A stretch of 44,658 nucleotides of DNA, taken from Mycobacterium asiaticum. GTDB taxonomy: Bacteria; Actinomycetota; Actinomycetes; Mycobacteriales; Mycobacteriaceae. Both the position numbers and the translations under genes were made by a program. Numbering within the stretch: position 1 is the stretch's first letter; each line of letters opens with the position of its first letter. Under the pieces are notes generated by a model, which ran no database searches, had not been told where the DNA came from, and worked only from the letters and a program-made list of their open reading frames with translations. This document shows positions 17,259-24,371 of the stretch, piece by piece. The stretch spans positions 1-44,658 of the forward strand of contig NZ_LZKQ01000120.1 of assembly GCF_001668675.1 (NCBI RefSeq). The letters run 5' to 3'.

Positions 17259-18149
17259 GTGCCGCTACCCCCAGATCCAAGTCCCACCCTCTCGGGCTAC
17301 GCCCACCCCGAACGGCTCGTCACCGCCGACTGGTTGTCCGCCCACATCGGCGCGCCCGGTCTGGCCATCGTCGAATCGGACGAGGACGTGCTGCTTTACG
17401 ACGTCGGTCACATCCCCGGAGCCGTCAAGATCGACTGGCATACCGACCTGAACGACCCGCGCGTGCGCGACTACATCAACGGCGAGCAGTTCGCCGCGCT
17501 GATGGACAGCAAAGGCATCTCCCGCGACGACACCGTGGTGATCTACGGCGACAAGAGCAACTGGTGGGCGGCCTATGCGCTCTGGGTGTTCACCCTGTTC
17601 GGCCATCCGGATGTGCGTCTGCTCAACGGCGGGCGGGACCTGTGGCTCTCCGAGCGCCGCGACACCACGCTGGACGTCCCGACGAAAACCTCCACCGGCT
17701 ACCCCGTCGTGGAGCGCAACGACGCCCCCATCCGCGCGTTCAAAGATGACGTGCTGGCGTCGTTGGGCAGCCAGCCGCTGATCGACGTGCGCTCGCCTGA
17801 CGAGTACACCGGCAAACGCACCCACATGCCCGACTACCCGGAGGAAGGGGCACTGCGCGGCGGCCACATTCCCACCGCACGGTCCATCCCCTGGGGCAAG
17901 GCCGCCGACGAGAACGGGCGGTTCCGCAGCCGCGAGGAGCTCGAACAGCTCTACGACTTCGTCACGCCGGACGACAAGACCATCGTCTACTGCCGGATCG
18001 GCGAGCGGTCCAGTCACACCTGGTTCGTGCTGACCCACCTGCTGGGCAAGCCGGGGGTGCGCAACTACGACGGCTCCTGGACGGAGTGGGGCAACACCGT
18101 GCGGGTGCCGATCGTCGCCGGTGATGAGGCAGGAGCGGTGCCCGGCTGA
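17259..18149 (+). CDS. sseA: Thiosulfate sulfurtransferase (rhodanese) SseA
   Basis: This 296-residue two-domain rhodanese has an inactive N-terminal half (about 20-140) and an active C-terminal half (about 160-290). Cys245 in YCRIGERS is the persulfide-carrying residue. The enzyme transfers sulfane sulfur from thiosulfate or mercaptopyruvate to an acceptor. The next gene encodes a SufE-like protein and starts at the stop codon (TGATG). SseA and SufE have been reported to work together in M. tuberculosis (Rv3283, Rv3284), so SufE is the probable acceptor. The start is GTG, with a -10 box immediately upstream instead of a ribosome site. Confidence 0.94.
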   Translation: MPLPPDPSPTLSGYAHPERLVTADWLSAHIGAPGLAIVESDEDVLLYDVGHIPGAVKIDWHTDLNDPRVRDYINGEQFAALMDSKGISRDDTVVIYGDKSNWWAAYALWVFTLFGHPDVRLLNGGRDLWLSERRDTTLDVPTKTSTGYPVVERNDAPIRAFKDDVLASLGSQPLIDVRSPDEYTGKRTHMPDYPEEGALRGGHIPTARSIPWGKAADENGRFRSREELEQLYDFVTPDDKTIVYCRIGERSSHTWFVLTHLLGKPGVRNYDGSWTEWGNTVRVPIVAGDEAGAVPG

Positions 18150-18583
18150 TGAGTATGCCCGCGCCGCTGGCCGAGGTGGTGTCCGACTTCGCCGAGGTCC
18201 AGGGCCAGGACAAGCTTCAGCTGCTGCTGGAGTTCGCCAACGAGCTTCCCGAGCTCCCGTCCGATCTGGCGGAGGCCGCCATGGAACCGGTTCCAGAGTG
18301 CCAGTCGCCGCTGTTCCTGCACGTCGACGCCAGCGATCCCGCCCGGGTCCGGTTGCACTTCAGCGCGCCGGCCGAGGCACCGACCACCCGCGGCTTCGCC
18401 TCGATCCTGGCGGCCGGACTCGACCAGCAACCCGCCACGGCGATCCTGGCGGTGCCCGAGGATTTCTATACAGAACTGGGCCTGGGTGCGTTGATCAGCC
18501 CCCTGCGGCTGCGTGGCATGTCGGCCATGCTGGCGCGAATCAAGCGCCGCCTGCGCGAAGGCGCCCAAGGGGGAACCGCGTGA
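18149..18583 (+). CDS. sufE: SufE-family sulfur acceptor
   Basis: This 144-residue SufE/YgdK protein has the sulfur-accepting cysteine Cys51 in the motif [11 protein letters not shown], followed by the family's central region ending [14 protein letters not shown]. It stimulates cysteine desulfurase or, in this operon, takes persulfide sulfur from SseA and passes it on for Fe-S or thio-cofactor assembly. The ATG overlaps the sseA stop by one base, so expression is coupled. It is equivalent to Rv3284. The C-terminus is basic ([10 protein letters not shown]). Confidence 0.92.
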   Translation: MSMPAPLAEVVSDFAEVQGQDKLQLLLEFANELPELPSDLAEAAMEPVPECQSPLFLHVDASDPARVRLHFSAPAEAPTTRGFASILAAGLDQQPATAILAVPEDFYTELGLGALISPLRLRGMSAMLARIKRRLREGAQGGTA

Positions 18584-18674
18584 CCGGGCCGACGGCGCGG
18601 CGCATAAACTTCCCCCGACAGACTTGTAAGAAATTCTCTTAGAGACGACGACGTCCGGCCATACAGGAGGCGCA

Positions 18675-20459
18675 GTGCCCAACTCGAGGATCTCGAAGGT
18701 TCTCGTCGCTAATCGCGGTGAGATTGCAGTCCGGGTGATCCGGGCGGCACGGGACGCCGGCCTGGCCAGCGTGGCCGTCTATGCCGAACCGGACGCCGAG
18801 GCACCTCATGTGCGGCTGGCCGACGAGGCGTTCGCCCTCGGCGGTCAGACGTCGGCCGAGTCCTACCTGGACTTCGCGAAGCTGCTCGACGCGGCCGCTA
18901 AGTCCGGCGCCAACGCCATTCACCCCGGCTACGGCTTCCTTTCCGAGAACGCCGATTTCGCGCAGGCCGTGCTCGATGCCGGACTGATCTGGATCGGTCC
19001 CAGCCCACAGTCGATCCGCGACCTGGGTGACAAGGTCACCGCCCGCCACATCGCCGCGCGCGCGCAGGCCCCGCTGGTACCGGGCACCCCCGATCCGGTC
19101 AAGGACGCCGACGAGGTCGTTGCGTTCGCCAAGGAGTACGGCGTGCCGATCGCGATCAAGGCCGCGTTCGGTGGTGGTGGCCGCGGAATGAAGGTGGCCC
19201 GCTCGATCGAGGAGATCCCCGAGCTGTTCGAGTCAGCCACCCGTGAGGCCGTTGCCGCCTTCGGCCGCGGCGAGTGCTTCGTTGAGCGCTACCTGGACAA
19301 GCCGCGTCACGTCGAAGCTCAGGTGATCGCCGACCAGCACGGCAATGTCATCGTCGCCGGCACCCGCGACTGCTCGCTGCAGCGCCGCTTCCAGAAGCTC
19401 GTCGAGGAAGCGCCCGCACCGTTCCTGACCGACGCCCAGCGCAAGGAAATCCACGAGTCGGCCAAGCGGATCTGCAAGGAGGCGCACTACTACGGCGCCG
19501 GCACCGTCGAATACCTGGTCGGCCAGGACGGGCTCATCTCGTTCCTCGAGGTCAACACCCGGCTGCAGGTGGAACACCCCGTCACCGAGGAGACGGCCGG
19601 CATCGACCTGGTGCTGCAGCAGTTCAAGATCGCCAACGGCGACAAGCTGGACATCACCGAGGACCCGACGCCGCGCGGGCACGCCATCGAGTTCCGCATC
19701 AACGGTGAGGACGCAGGCCGCGGCTTCCTGCCCGCCCCCGGTCCGGTGACCAAGTTCCACCCGCCCAGCGGCCCGGGCGTGCGGATGGACTCCGGTGTCG
19801 AGACCGGCTCGGTGATCGGCGGACAGTTCGACTCGATGCTGGCCAAGCTGATCGTCTACGGCGCCGACCGCAATGAGGCACTCGCCAGGGCGCGCCGCGC
19901 GCTGGACGAGTTCCAGGTCGAGGGCCTGGCCACCGTCATTCCGTTCCACCGCGCGGTGGTCTCGGACCCGGCGTTCATCGGTGACGATGACGGGTTCAGC
20001 GTCCACACCCGCTGGATCGAGACGGAGTGGGACAACACCGTCGAGCCGTTCACCGGCGGCGAGCCCATCGACGAAGAGGAATCCCGGCCACGGCAGACCG
20101 TGGTCGTCGAGGTGAACGGCCGTCGGCTCGAGGTCTCGCTGCCCGGTGACCTGGCGCTGTCCACCGGTGCACCCGACGCGGTCGGCGTGGTGCGGCGCAA
20201 GCCCAAGCCGCGCAAGCGCGGTGCGCACTCAGGCGCGACCGCGTCCGGCGACGCGGTGACCGCGCCGATGCAGGGCACCGTCGTCAAGGTCGCCGTCGAG
20301 GAAGGCCAGCAGGTTTCCACCGGCGACCTGGTGGTGGTTCTCGAGGCGATGAAGATGGAGAACCCGGTCACTGCGCACAAGGACGGCACCATCACCGGCC
20401 TGGCCGTCGAGCCCGGCGCCGCCATCACACAGGGCACGGTCCTCGCCGAAATCAAGTGA
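18675..20459 (+). CDS. accA3: Biotin carboxylase / biotin carboxyl carrier subunit AccA3
   Basis: This is the 594-residue alpha subunit shared by several mycobacterial acyl-CoA carboxylases. The biotin carboxylase domain (about 5-450) has [16 protein letters not shown], the ATP-grasp glycine loop FGGGGRGMK and the [15 protein letters not shown] catalytic stretch. The BCCP domain at the C-terminus carries biotinyl Lys560 in EAMKMEN. It charges biotin with CO2 for AccD5 (propionyl-CoA) and, by family knowledge, for AccD4 and AccD6. CAGGAGG at 18664-18670 sets the GTG start at 18675. BirA in this window is the presumed modifying enzyme. Confidence 0.96.
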   Translation: MPNSRISKVLVANRGEIAVRVIRAARDAGLASVAVYAEPDAEAPHVRLADEAFALGGQTSAESYLDFAKLLDAAAKSGANAIHPGYGFLSENADFAQAVLDAGLIWIGPSPQSIRDLGDKVTARHIAARAQAPLVPGTPDPVKDADEVVAFAKEYGVPIAIKAAFGGGGRGMKVARSIEEIPELFESATREAVAAFGRGECFVERYLDKPRHVEAQVIADQHGNVIVAGTRDCSLQRRFQKLVEEAPAPFLTDAQRKEIHESAKRICKEAHYYGAGTVEYLVGQDGLISFLEVNTRLQVEHPVTEETAGIDLVLQQFKIANGDKLDITEDPTPRGHAIEFRINGEDAGRGFLPAPGPVTKFHPPSGPGVRMDSGVETGSVIGGQFDSMLAKLIVYGADRNEALARARRALDEFQVEGLATVIPFHRAVVSDPAFIGDDDGFSVHTRWIETEWDNTVEPFTGGEPIDEEESRPRQTVVVEVNGRRLEVSLPGDLALSTGAPDAVGVVRRKPKPRKRGAHSGATASGDAVTAPMQGTVVKVAVEEGQQVSTGDLVVVLEAMKMENPVTAHKDGTITGLAVEPGAAITQGTVLAEIK

Positions 20460-20658
20460 CGCTGAGCTCAAACCTGGCGCCCCCAGCCCGCCAAGGGTAG
20501 GGTTCGTGACAGGTTGAGTTCACAGCCACCTGGAAATTACGTCCTGTACGTGCGTCAGGGTCGCGGGTGAATTCCCTCCGCAGATCTTTTCGGATCGCCA
20601 TTCAAACACGGCTTTTCGCACACTCGATGTGATCCACAGTTCGAACGTTCGTCGACTG

Positions 20659-21066
20659 ATGGGATTCACAATGTCTGTGACACAGCCATGGGCTAAAGCT
20701 CCGCCCCCGGAATTCAAAGCCCGCTGGGCAGCTTCAAACGGTGTTGTCGCCGCCGAAGGTGAACTGGACGCCGCCAACGCCGACCAATTCGCTGAGTACG
20801 TCGCTCGCAGCGTCCAGGATCAACGCTGGCTGACCCTGGACCTGACCGGTGTGACCTTCATTGGCACAGCAGGGTTTTCGGCACTGCATCGGATCAACGT
20901 CGCATGCTCGGCAGCCGATGTGCGCTGGGCGATGCGGCCCAGCCGCGCCGTCGCCCGGCTGCTGCGCCTCTGCGACCCGGACGGCGTGCTGCCGGTCGCG
21001 GAATCGGCCGCAGCGCCCGATCCCGCCGAAGCAACATCACTCCAACTGGTCCCGGAGTCGGGCTAG
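20659..21066 (+). CDS. STAS-domain protein (possible anti-anti-sigma factor)
   Basis: This protein of about 135 residues has a single STAS domain: a GELDAANADQF strand-helix unit, then DLTGVTFIGTAGFSALHRI. In classical antagonists the phosphorylated Ser sits in a D-S pair; here the same loop reads G-T-A-G (Thr70 from this start). Phospho-control may therefore use Thr or be lost. It ends 30 bp inside the convergent sigF gene. I recall no gene between accA3 and sigF in M. tuberculosis. A role as an RsbW-binding antagonist of SigF control is an inference from fold and position. The start could also be ATG 20671; neither ATG has a strong ribosome site. Confidence 0.8.
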   Translation: MGFTMSVTQPWAKAPPPEFKARWAASNGVVAAEGELDAANADQFAEYVARSVQDQRWLTLDLTGVTFIGTAGFSALHRINVACSAADVRWAMRPSRAVARLLRLCDPDGVLPVAESAAAPDPAEATSLQLVPESG

Positions 21067-21825
21067 TGATTTCGCCAGCAGCCGGGACACGTGCATCTGT
21101 GAGATGCCCACCCGCTCGGCGATCTGCGTCTGTGTCATCGACTCGAAGAACCTGAGCACCAGAACCATTCGCTCGCGTTCCGGCAACGCCTCGAGCAATG
21201 GACGCAGTGCCTCGCGGTTTTCGATCCGGTCCAGTCCCGCGTCGACGTCACCCAGGGTGTCAGCAATGGCGCGGGCGTCGTCGTCTTCGTTGCCACCGCC
21301 GCTGTCGATGGACAGGGTGTTGTAGGAGCTGCCGGCGACCAGACCCTCGACCACCTCGGCCCGGTCCATACCCAGCTCGGCGGCGAGTTCGGTCGCGGTG
21401 GGCGCCCGGCCCAACCGCTGCGACAACTCGGCCGTAGCGGTACCCAGCCGCAGGTGCAGCTCCTTGAGCCGCCGCGGAACCTTGACCGACCAGCTGTTGT
21501 CGCGGAAGTGGCGCCGGACCTCACCCATGATGGTCGGCACCGCGAAAGAGACGAAGTCCGAACCGGTTTCGACGTCGAAGCGGACGACGGCGTTCACCAA
21601 ACCCACCCGCGCGACCTGGATGAGGTCGTCGCGCGGCTCACCACGGCCCTCGAATCGGCGCGCGATGTGATCGGCGAGCGGCAGGCACCGTTCGACGATC
21701 TTGTCTTGGTGCCGCTGGAATTCCGGCGAGCCGGCAGGAAAAGCTGTCAGCTCGCGGAACATCTCCGGGACATCGGCGTATTCATTAGGTCGCGTGTTGG
21801 AACCGCCGGCAGTTTGCTCAGTCAA
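21037..21825 (-). CDS. sigF: Alternative RNA polymerase sigma factor SigF
   Basis: This 262-residue group 3 sigma factor (SigB/F/G type) governs stress and stationary-phase genes. Region 2 is visible as DLIQVARVGLVNAVVRFD and FVSFAVPTIMGEVRRHFRD, region 3 as LSQRLGRAPTATELAAELG, and the region 4 helix-turn-helix as MTQTQIAERVGISQMHVSRLL. The sequence nearly equals my memory of M. tuberculosis SigF. The start is TTG at 21825, just 7 bp after the rsbW stop, so the pair is co-transcribed. The 3' end overlaps the STAS gene on the other strand by 30 bp. Confidence 0.97.
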   Translation of the reverse strand: MTEQTAGGSNTRPNEYADVPEMFRELTAFPAGSPEFQRHQDKIVERCLPLADHIARRFEGRGEPRDDLIQVARVGLVNAVVRFDVETGSDFVSFAVPTIMGEVRRHFRDNSWSVKVPRRLKELHLRLGTATAELSQRLGRAPTATELAAELGMDRAEVVEGLVAGSSYNTLSIDSGGGNEDDDARAIADTLGDVDAGLDRIENREALRPLLEALPERERMVLVLRFFESMTQTQIAERVGISQMHVSRLLAKSLARLRDQLE

Positions 21826-21832
21826 CTGGCCG

Positions 21833-22270
21833 TCACTTACTGGGGGCCGCCCGTCGCGCCGTCAACGAGATGCCGAAGACACTTCCCGTTGCGTCAGGCT
21901 GGCGACCGTCGTGGAAGGTCTGGACGTCATCGGCCAGGGAGGTCAGGACATGCCAACTGAAGCTGCCCGGCGCCACGACATCGTGTGTGTCGCAGGCGGC
22001 GGACGCCTCGACCACGAGCTCGTCTTCTCGCGGGTCGACCACCAGGGTCAGTTTGGCGCCGGGTGTCGCCGAGCGGATCAGCCGCGTGCACACCTCGTCG
22101 ACCGCCAGCCGCAGATCCGCAACGGCGTCGAAGTCCAGGTCTTCGAAGGTGCCGATGGCACCGACCAGGGTGCGCAGCATCGCCAGGTTCTCCAGGCGTG
22201 CAGCGACGGTCAATTCGACGGCGCGGTAACCGCGTTGGCGCCCGTCAGTGCGCTGATCCGCATCGGTCAT
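21833..22270 (-). CDS. rsbW: Anti-sigma F factor / serine kinase RsbW (UsfX)
   Basis: This 145-residue GHKL-fold anti-sigma factor binds SigF and blocks it until an antagonist STAS protein displaces it. The ATPase fold is recognisable from LRLAVDEVCTRLIRSA (N-box helix). It is followed by a long conserved C-terminal half (VVAPGSFSWHVLTSLADDVQTF) that matches UsfX as I remember it. ATG 22270 has GGGAGG about 5 nt upstream. The frame stays open to ATG 22375, which overlaps the stop of the upstream small ORF as ATGA. A form with 35 extra residues is thus possible but less supported. Confidence 0.95.
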   Translation of the reverse strand: MTDADQRTDGRQRGYRAVELTVAARLENLAMLRTLVGAIGTFEDLDFDAVADLRLAVDEVCTRLIRSATPGAKLTLVVDPREDELVVEASAACDTHDVVAPGSFSWHVLTSLADDVQTFHDGRQPDATGSVFGISLTARRAAPSK

Positions 22271-22371
22271 GTGGCCTCCCGGCAATATTCGACCGACGCC
22301 ACCCCTGGCCTGGGTCCGGTCTGCGGAGCCGGTCTGCGGTCCGCTCTGGACCACGGGGTCGAGCCGGTTGG

Positions 22372-22584
22372 TCATGATCGCCACCGGGTATTCAACCAGT
22401 TGTCGGCGAGGCAGACGTAACCGACACAGCCCGGGCGGGCCGCATCGCGCCCCTCGCCGTGCGCGCCGGGGTGATTTCGGTCGTGTTTCTCGTGGTTGCA
22501 GTAAGTGTCTATGTGGTTGCTGTCGTGCTTTCGTCCCCCATGATGGGGTAACCACGCTGACGAAAGACTGCCGGTACTCATCAT
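22372..22584 (-). CDS. Small His-rich ORF upstream of rsbW (hypothetical)
   Basis: This open frame of about 70 residues follows a SigF-like promoter and ends in ATGA overlap with an in-frame upstream ATG of rsbW. The middle is rich in His, Asn and Asp (for example KHDSNHIDTYCNHEKHDRNH) with two downstream cysteines (PGCVGYVC), so metal binding is conceivable. GC at third codon positions is moderate in the first half and higher in the second half. I do not recognise the protein. In M. smegmatis a chaB gene precedes rsbW at the equivalent position, and this ORF does not resemble it. It may not be translated. Confidence 0.4.
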   Translation of the reverse strand: MMSTGSLSSAWLPHHGGRKHDSNHIDTYCNHEKHDRNHPGAHGEGRDAARPGCVGYVCLADNWLNTRWRS

Positions 22585-22596
22585 GGTGTACACCTG

Positions 22597-22623
22597 ATTC
22601 CCACCGCCGGAGAGCGCAAAACC
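22597..22623 (-). promoter_or_regulatory. SigF-like promoter of the small ORF-rsbW-sigF unit (one mismatch)
   Basis: On the - strand GGTTT (22623-22619) is followed after 16 nt by GGGAAT (22602-22597), one base off the GGGTAT consensus. Transcription would begin about 22590, just ahead of the ATG at 22584. SigF autoregulation from upstream of usfX is known in M. tuberculosis, which supports the location. The mismatch lowers certainty. Confidence 0.5.
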
Positions 22624-22684
22624 CAGAATTGCTCACATTTCCGACGGGGGCGCGCGGCTGTCGCAGCGGGGTCGGCGGATCCCC

Positions 22685-22996
22685 TCAGCTGGCGAGTCGT
22701 TGCCGCCGCACTTCGGGGTGCTCGGCGTACCAGCGGTCGGCGATCCGGCGAATCCGGCGGTGTTCGATGGCCAGCCAAACCAGACCGCAGACGGTGAGGA
22801 TGACCGCGACCATGCCGGCCGTCATCCCCTCGGAGTAGTGGCCGCTGCCGAAGGCGGCGAGGGACGCCACGCCGCCGATCACCCCGGCCACGACCAGGAG
22901 GTAGCCGGGCCAGTGCAGGACGTCGATAAGCGATTCGCCGGCAAGTGGCCGCGTCGTCCGCAAATGGTCGACGGGGTCACGAAAGGTGTCCCCCAT
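22685..22996 (-). CDS. usfY: UsfY-family membrane protein
   Basis: This 103-residue protein has two membrane helices (about 26-47 and 56-78) between a polar N-terminus (MGDTFRDPVDHLRTTRPLAGES) and a basic C-terminal tail (EHRRIRRIADRWY). It matches UsfY, the protein encoded upstream of usfX in the mycobacterial sigF locus; its biochemical role is unknown. GGAGGAG lies directly before the ATG at 22996. It is 100 bp downstream of another membrane gene on the same strand that has a consensus SigF promoter, so it is likely part of the SigF regulon. Confidence 0.88.
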   Translation of the reverse strand: MGDTFRDPVDHLRTTRPLAGESLIDVLHWPGYLLVVAGVIGGVASLAAFGSGHYSEGMTAGMVAVILTVCGLVWLAIEHRRIRRIADRWYAEHPEVRRQRLAS

Positions 22997-23095
22997 GGCT
23001 CCTCCTGTAGTTCTCTACGCCGTCTGCCATTACCAGGCATTACCACCAACGGTAGAACTCCAGGCACCAGTTAGGGAGAGCCAGATCACATTAAT

Positions 23096-23479
23096 TTAGA
23101 GGGCGAGCACCGGGCCGGAAACCGGCGCGACCCCGAGCGAAAGCGTCAGCGCCATCAGAGTCAGCAAGAACCAGCCGGCGCCATGCCAGGCCCACCAAAC
23201 GCCGCGATCGCGCCATACCCGGTAGGTCCGAAGAAACGCCCAGACCCCGGCGGCCAGCAGAATCAACGGCCCGATCAACGCCAGGGTGGCGCGCTCCGGC
23301 ACGCCACACGCGACGGTGTCGACACTTACCCCCGGGCAGGTGCTAACCCACAACGCGGCCAGGACCAGAAAGCCCACCCCAGCCGCGGCGGCTAGCACGG
23401 CGAACCGGACGGCGGCATGGACTTCGACGTCCGCCTGCCCCAAGCGGTCGCCCCGCAATCCTTCGTGCGCTTTTTGCAT
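23096..23479 (-). CDS. Three-helix membrane protein of the sigF locus (Rv3289c-like)
   Basis: This protein of about 127 residues has predicted membrane segments near 25-46, 62-83 and 100-122. Two cysteines lie in the loop after helix 1 (STCPGVSVDTVACG), which is probably extracytoplasmic and could hold a disulfide. It resembles the M. tuberculosis protein encoded next to usfY (Rv3289c); its function is unknown. The ATG at 23479 is chosen because homologues begin around it. The frame is open to 23620, but that part runs through the promoter region. A consensus SigF promoter lies about 45 bp upstream of the start codon. Confidence 0.75.
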   Translation of the reverse strand: MQKAHEGLRGDRLGQADVEVHAAVRFAVLAAAAGVGFLVLAALWVSTCPGVSVDTVACGVPERATLALIGPLILLAAGVWAFLRTYRVWRDRGVWWAWHGAGWFLLTLMALTLSLGVAPVSGPVLAL

Positions 23480-23524
23480 CGGAGCACCCCAATAGTTCCC
23501 TGCGCCCAACAACTGAAGGTTGCA

Positions 23525-23550
23525 ATACCCGCTGATCAGGCACGACAAAC
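23525..23550 (-). promoter_or_regulatory. Consensus SigF promoter of the usfY-side membrane gene
   Basis: GTTT (23550-23547) and GGGTAT (23530-23525) on the - strand are 16 nt apart, an exact match to the mycobacterial SigF pattern. The start point near 23518 would give a leader of about 39 nt to the ATG at 23479. Confidence 0.68.
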
Positions 23551-23639
23551 GCGTGCGGCGCAGCTCACAGCCGGGAGCGACGCGAGCACCGAGGCGCAGG
23601 AGATTGCTCCGTTGCACCAAAGCGTTTATTAGCCGTAGG

Positions 23640-23645
23640 TACTAT
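23640..23645 (+). promoter_or_regulatory. Putative -10 (TACTAT) of the TetR gene, leaderless
   Basis: TACTAT ends 8 nt before the ATG at 23654 and fits the TANNNT -10 consensus. No Shine-Dalgarno is present, so a leaderless transcript is likely. It diverges from the SigF promoter about 100 bp away. Confidence 0.45.
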
Positions 23646-23653
23646 CTCTGCTT

Positions 23654-24331
23654 ATGGCGACAGCCAGGAGGCGGTTATCCCCCGAGGATCGACGCGCTGA
23701 ACTCCTCGCGCTGGGGGCGGAAGTCTTCGGCAAACGACCCTACGACGAGGTGCGGATCGACGAGATCGCCGAGCGCGCCGGGGTGTCTCGTGCCCTGATG
23801 TACCACTATTTCCCGGACAAGCGCGCGTTCTTCGCCGCCGTCGTCAAGGACGAGGCCGACCGGCTGTATGCCGCGACCAACACCCAGCCGTCCCCGGGCA
23901 TGACGATGTTCGAGGAGATCCGGACCGGCGTGCTGGCCTACATGGCCTACCACGAACAGAACCCGGAGGCGGCGTGGGCGGCCTACGTCGGCCTCGGCCG
24001 GTCCGACCCGGTCCTGCTGGGCATCGACGACGAAGCCAAGAACCGTCAGATGGAACACGTGATGACCCGCATCGGCGAGGTCGTCGGCGGCATCCCCGGG
24101 CAGGCCGCGCTGGAACCGGAAGTGGAGCGCGACCTGCGGGTGATCCTGCACGGCTGGCTGGCTTTCACCTTCGAGATCTGCCGTCAACGGATCATGGACC
24201 AGAGCCTGGAAGCCGACCGGCTCGCCGACGCCTGCGCGCACACGCTGCTCGACGCGATAGCCCGAGTGCCGGAGATCCCGCCGCAGCTGGCCGAGGCGAT
24301 GGCGACCGCTCGTTTCAAGCCGCAAGTTTGA
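23654..24331 (+). CDS. TetR-family transcriptional regulator
   Basis: This 225-residue regulator has an N-terminal TetR DNA-binding domain (about 8-58; RIDEIAERAGVSRALMYHYFPDKRAFF holds the recognition helix) and an all-helical ligand domain of unknown specificity. It resembles Rv3295. It is transcribed away from the sigF locus toward lhr, which starts 40 bp downstream. The intergenic gap on its 5' side is short (174 bp to the divergent membrane gene), so an operator is probably there, but I could not identify a convincing palindrome. Several M. tuberculosis genes that I place between Rv3289c and Rv3295 (lat, lrpA, pcd) are absent here. Confidence 0.92.
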   Translation: MATARRRLSPEDRRAELLALGAEVFGKRPYDEVRIDEIAERAGVSRALMYHYFPDKRAFFAAVVKDEADRLYAATNTQPSPGMTMFEEIRTGVLAYMAYHEQNPEAAWAAYVGLGRSDPVLLGIDDEAKNRQMEHVMTRIGEVVGGIPGQAALEPEVERDLRVILHGWLAFTFEICRQRIMDQSLEADRLADACAHTLLDAIARVPEIPPQLAEAMATARFKPQV

Positions 24332-24371
24332 CGGGAACGTTTCTGTCAGTGCCTCTTGGCACGATGGCTAG

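Noticed and set aside
22366..22391. A + strand GGTTG-N15-GGGTAT resembling a SigF promoter, antisense to the small ORF
   Set aside because: The -35 has a mismatch and there is no + strand gene until 23654, so I treat it as chance, although an antisense RNA is not excluded.
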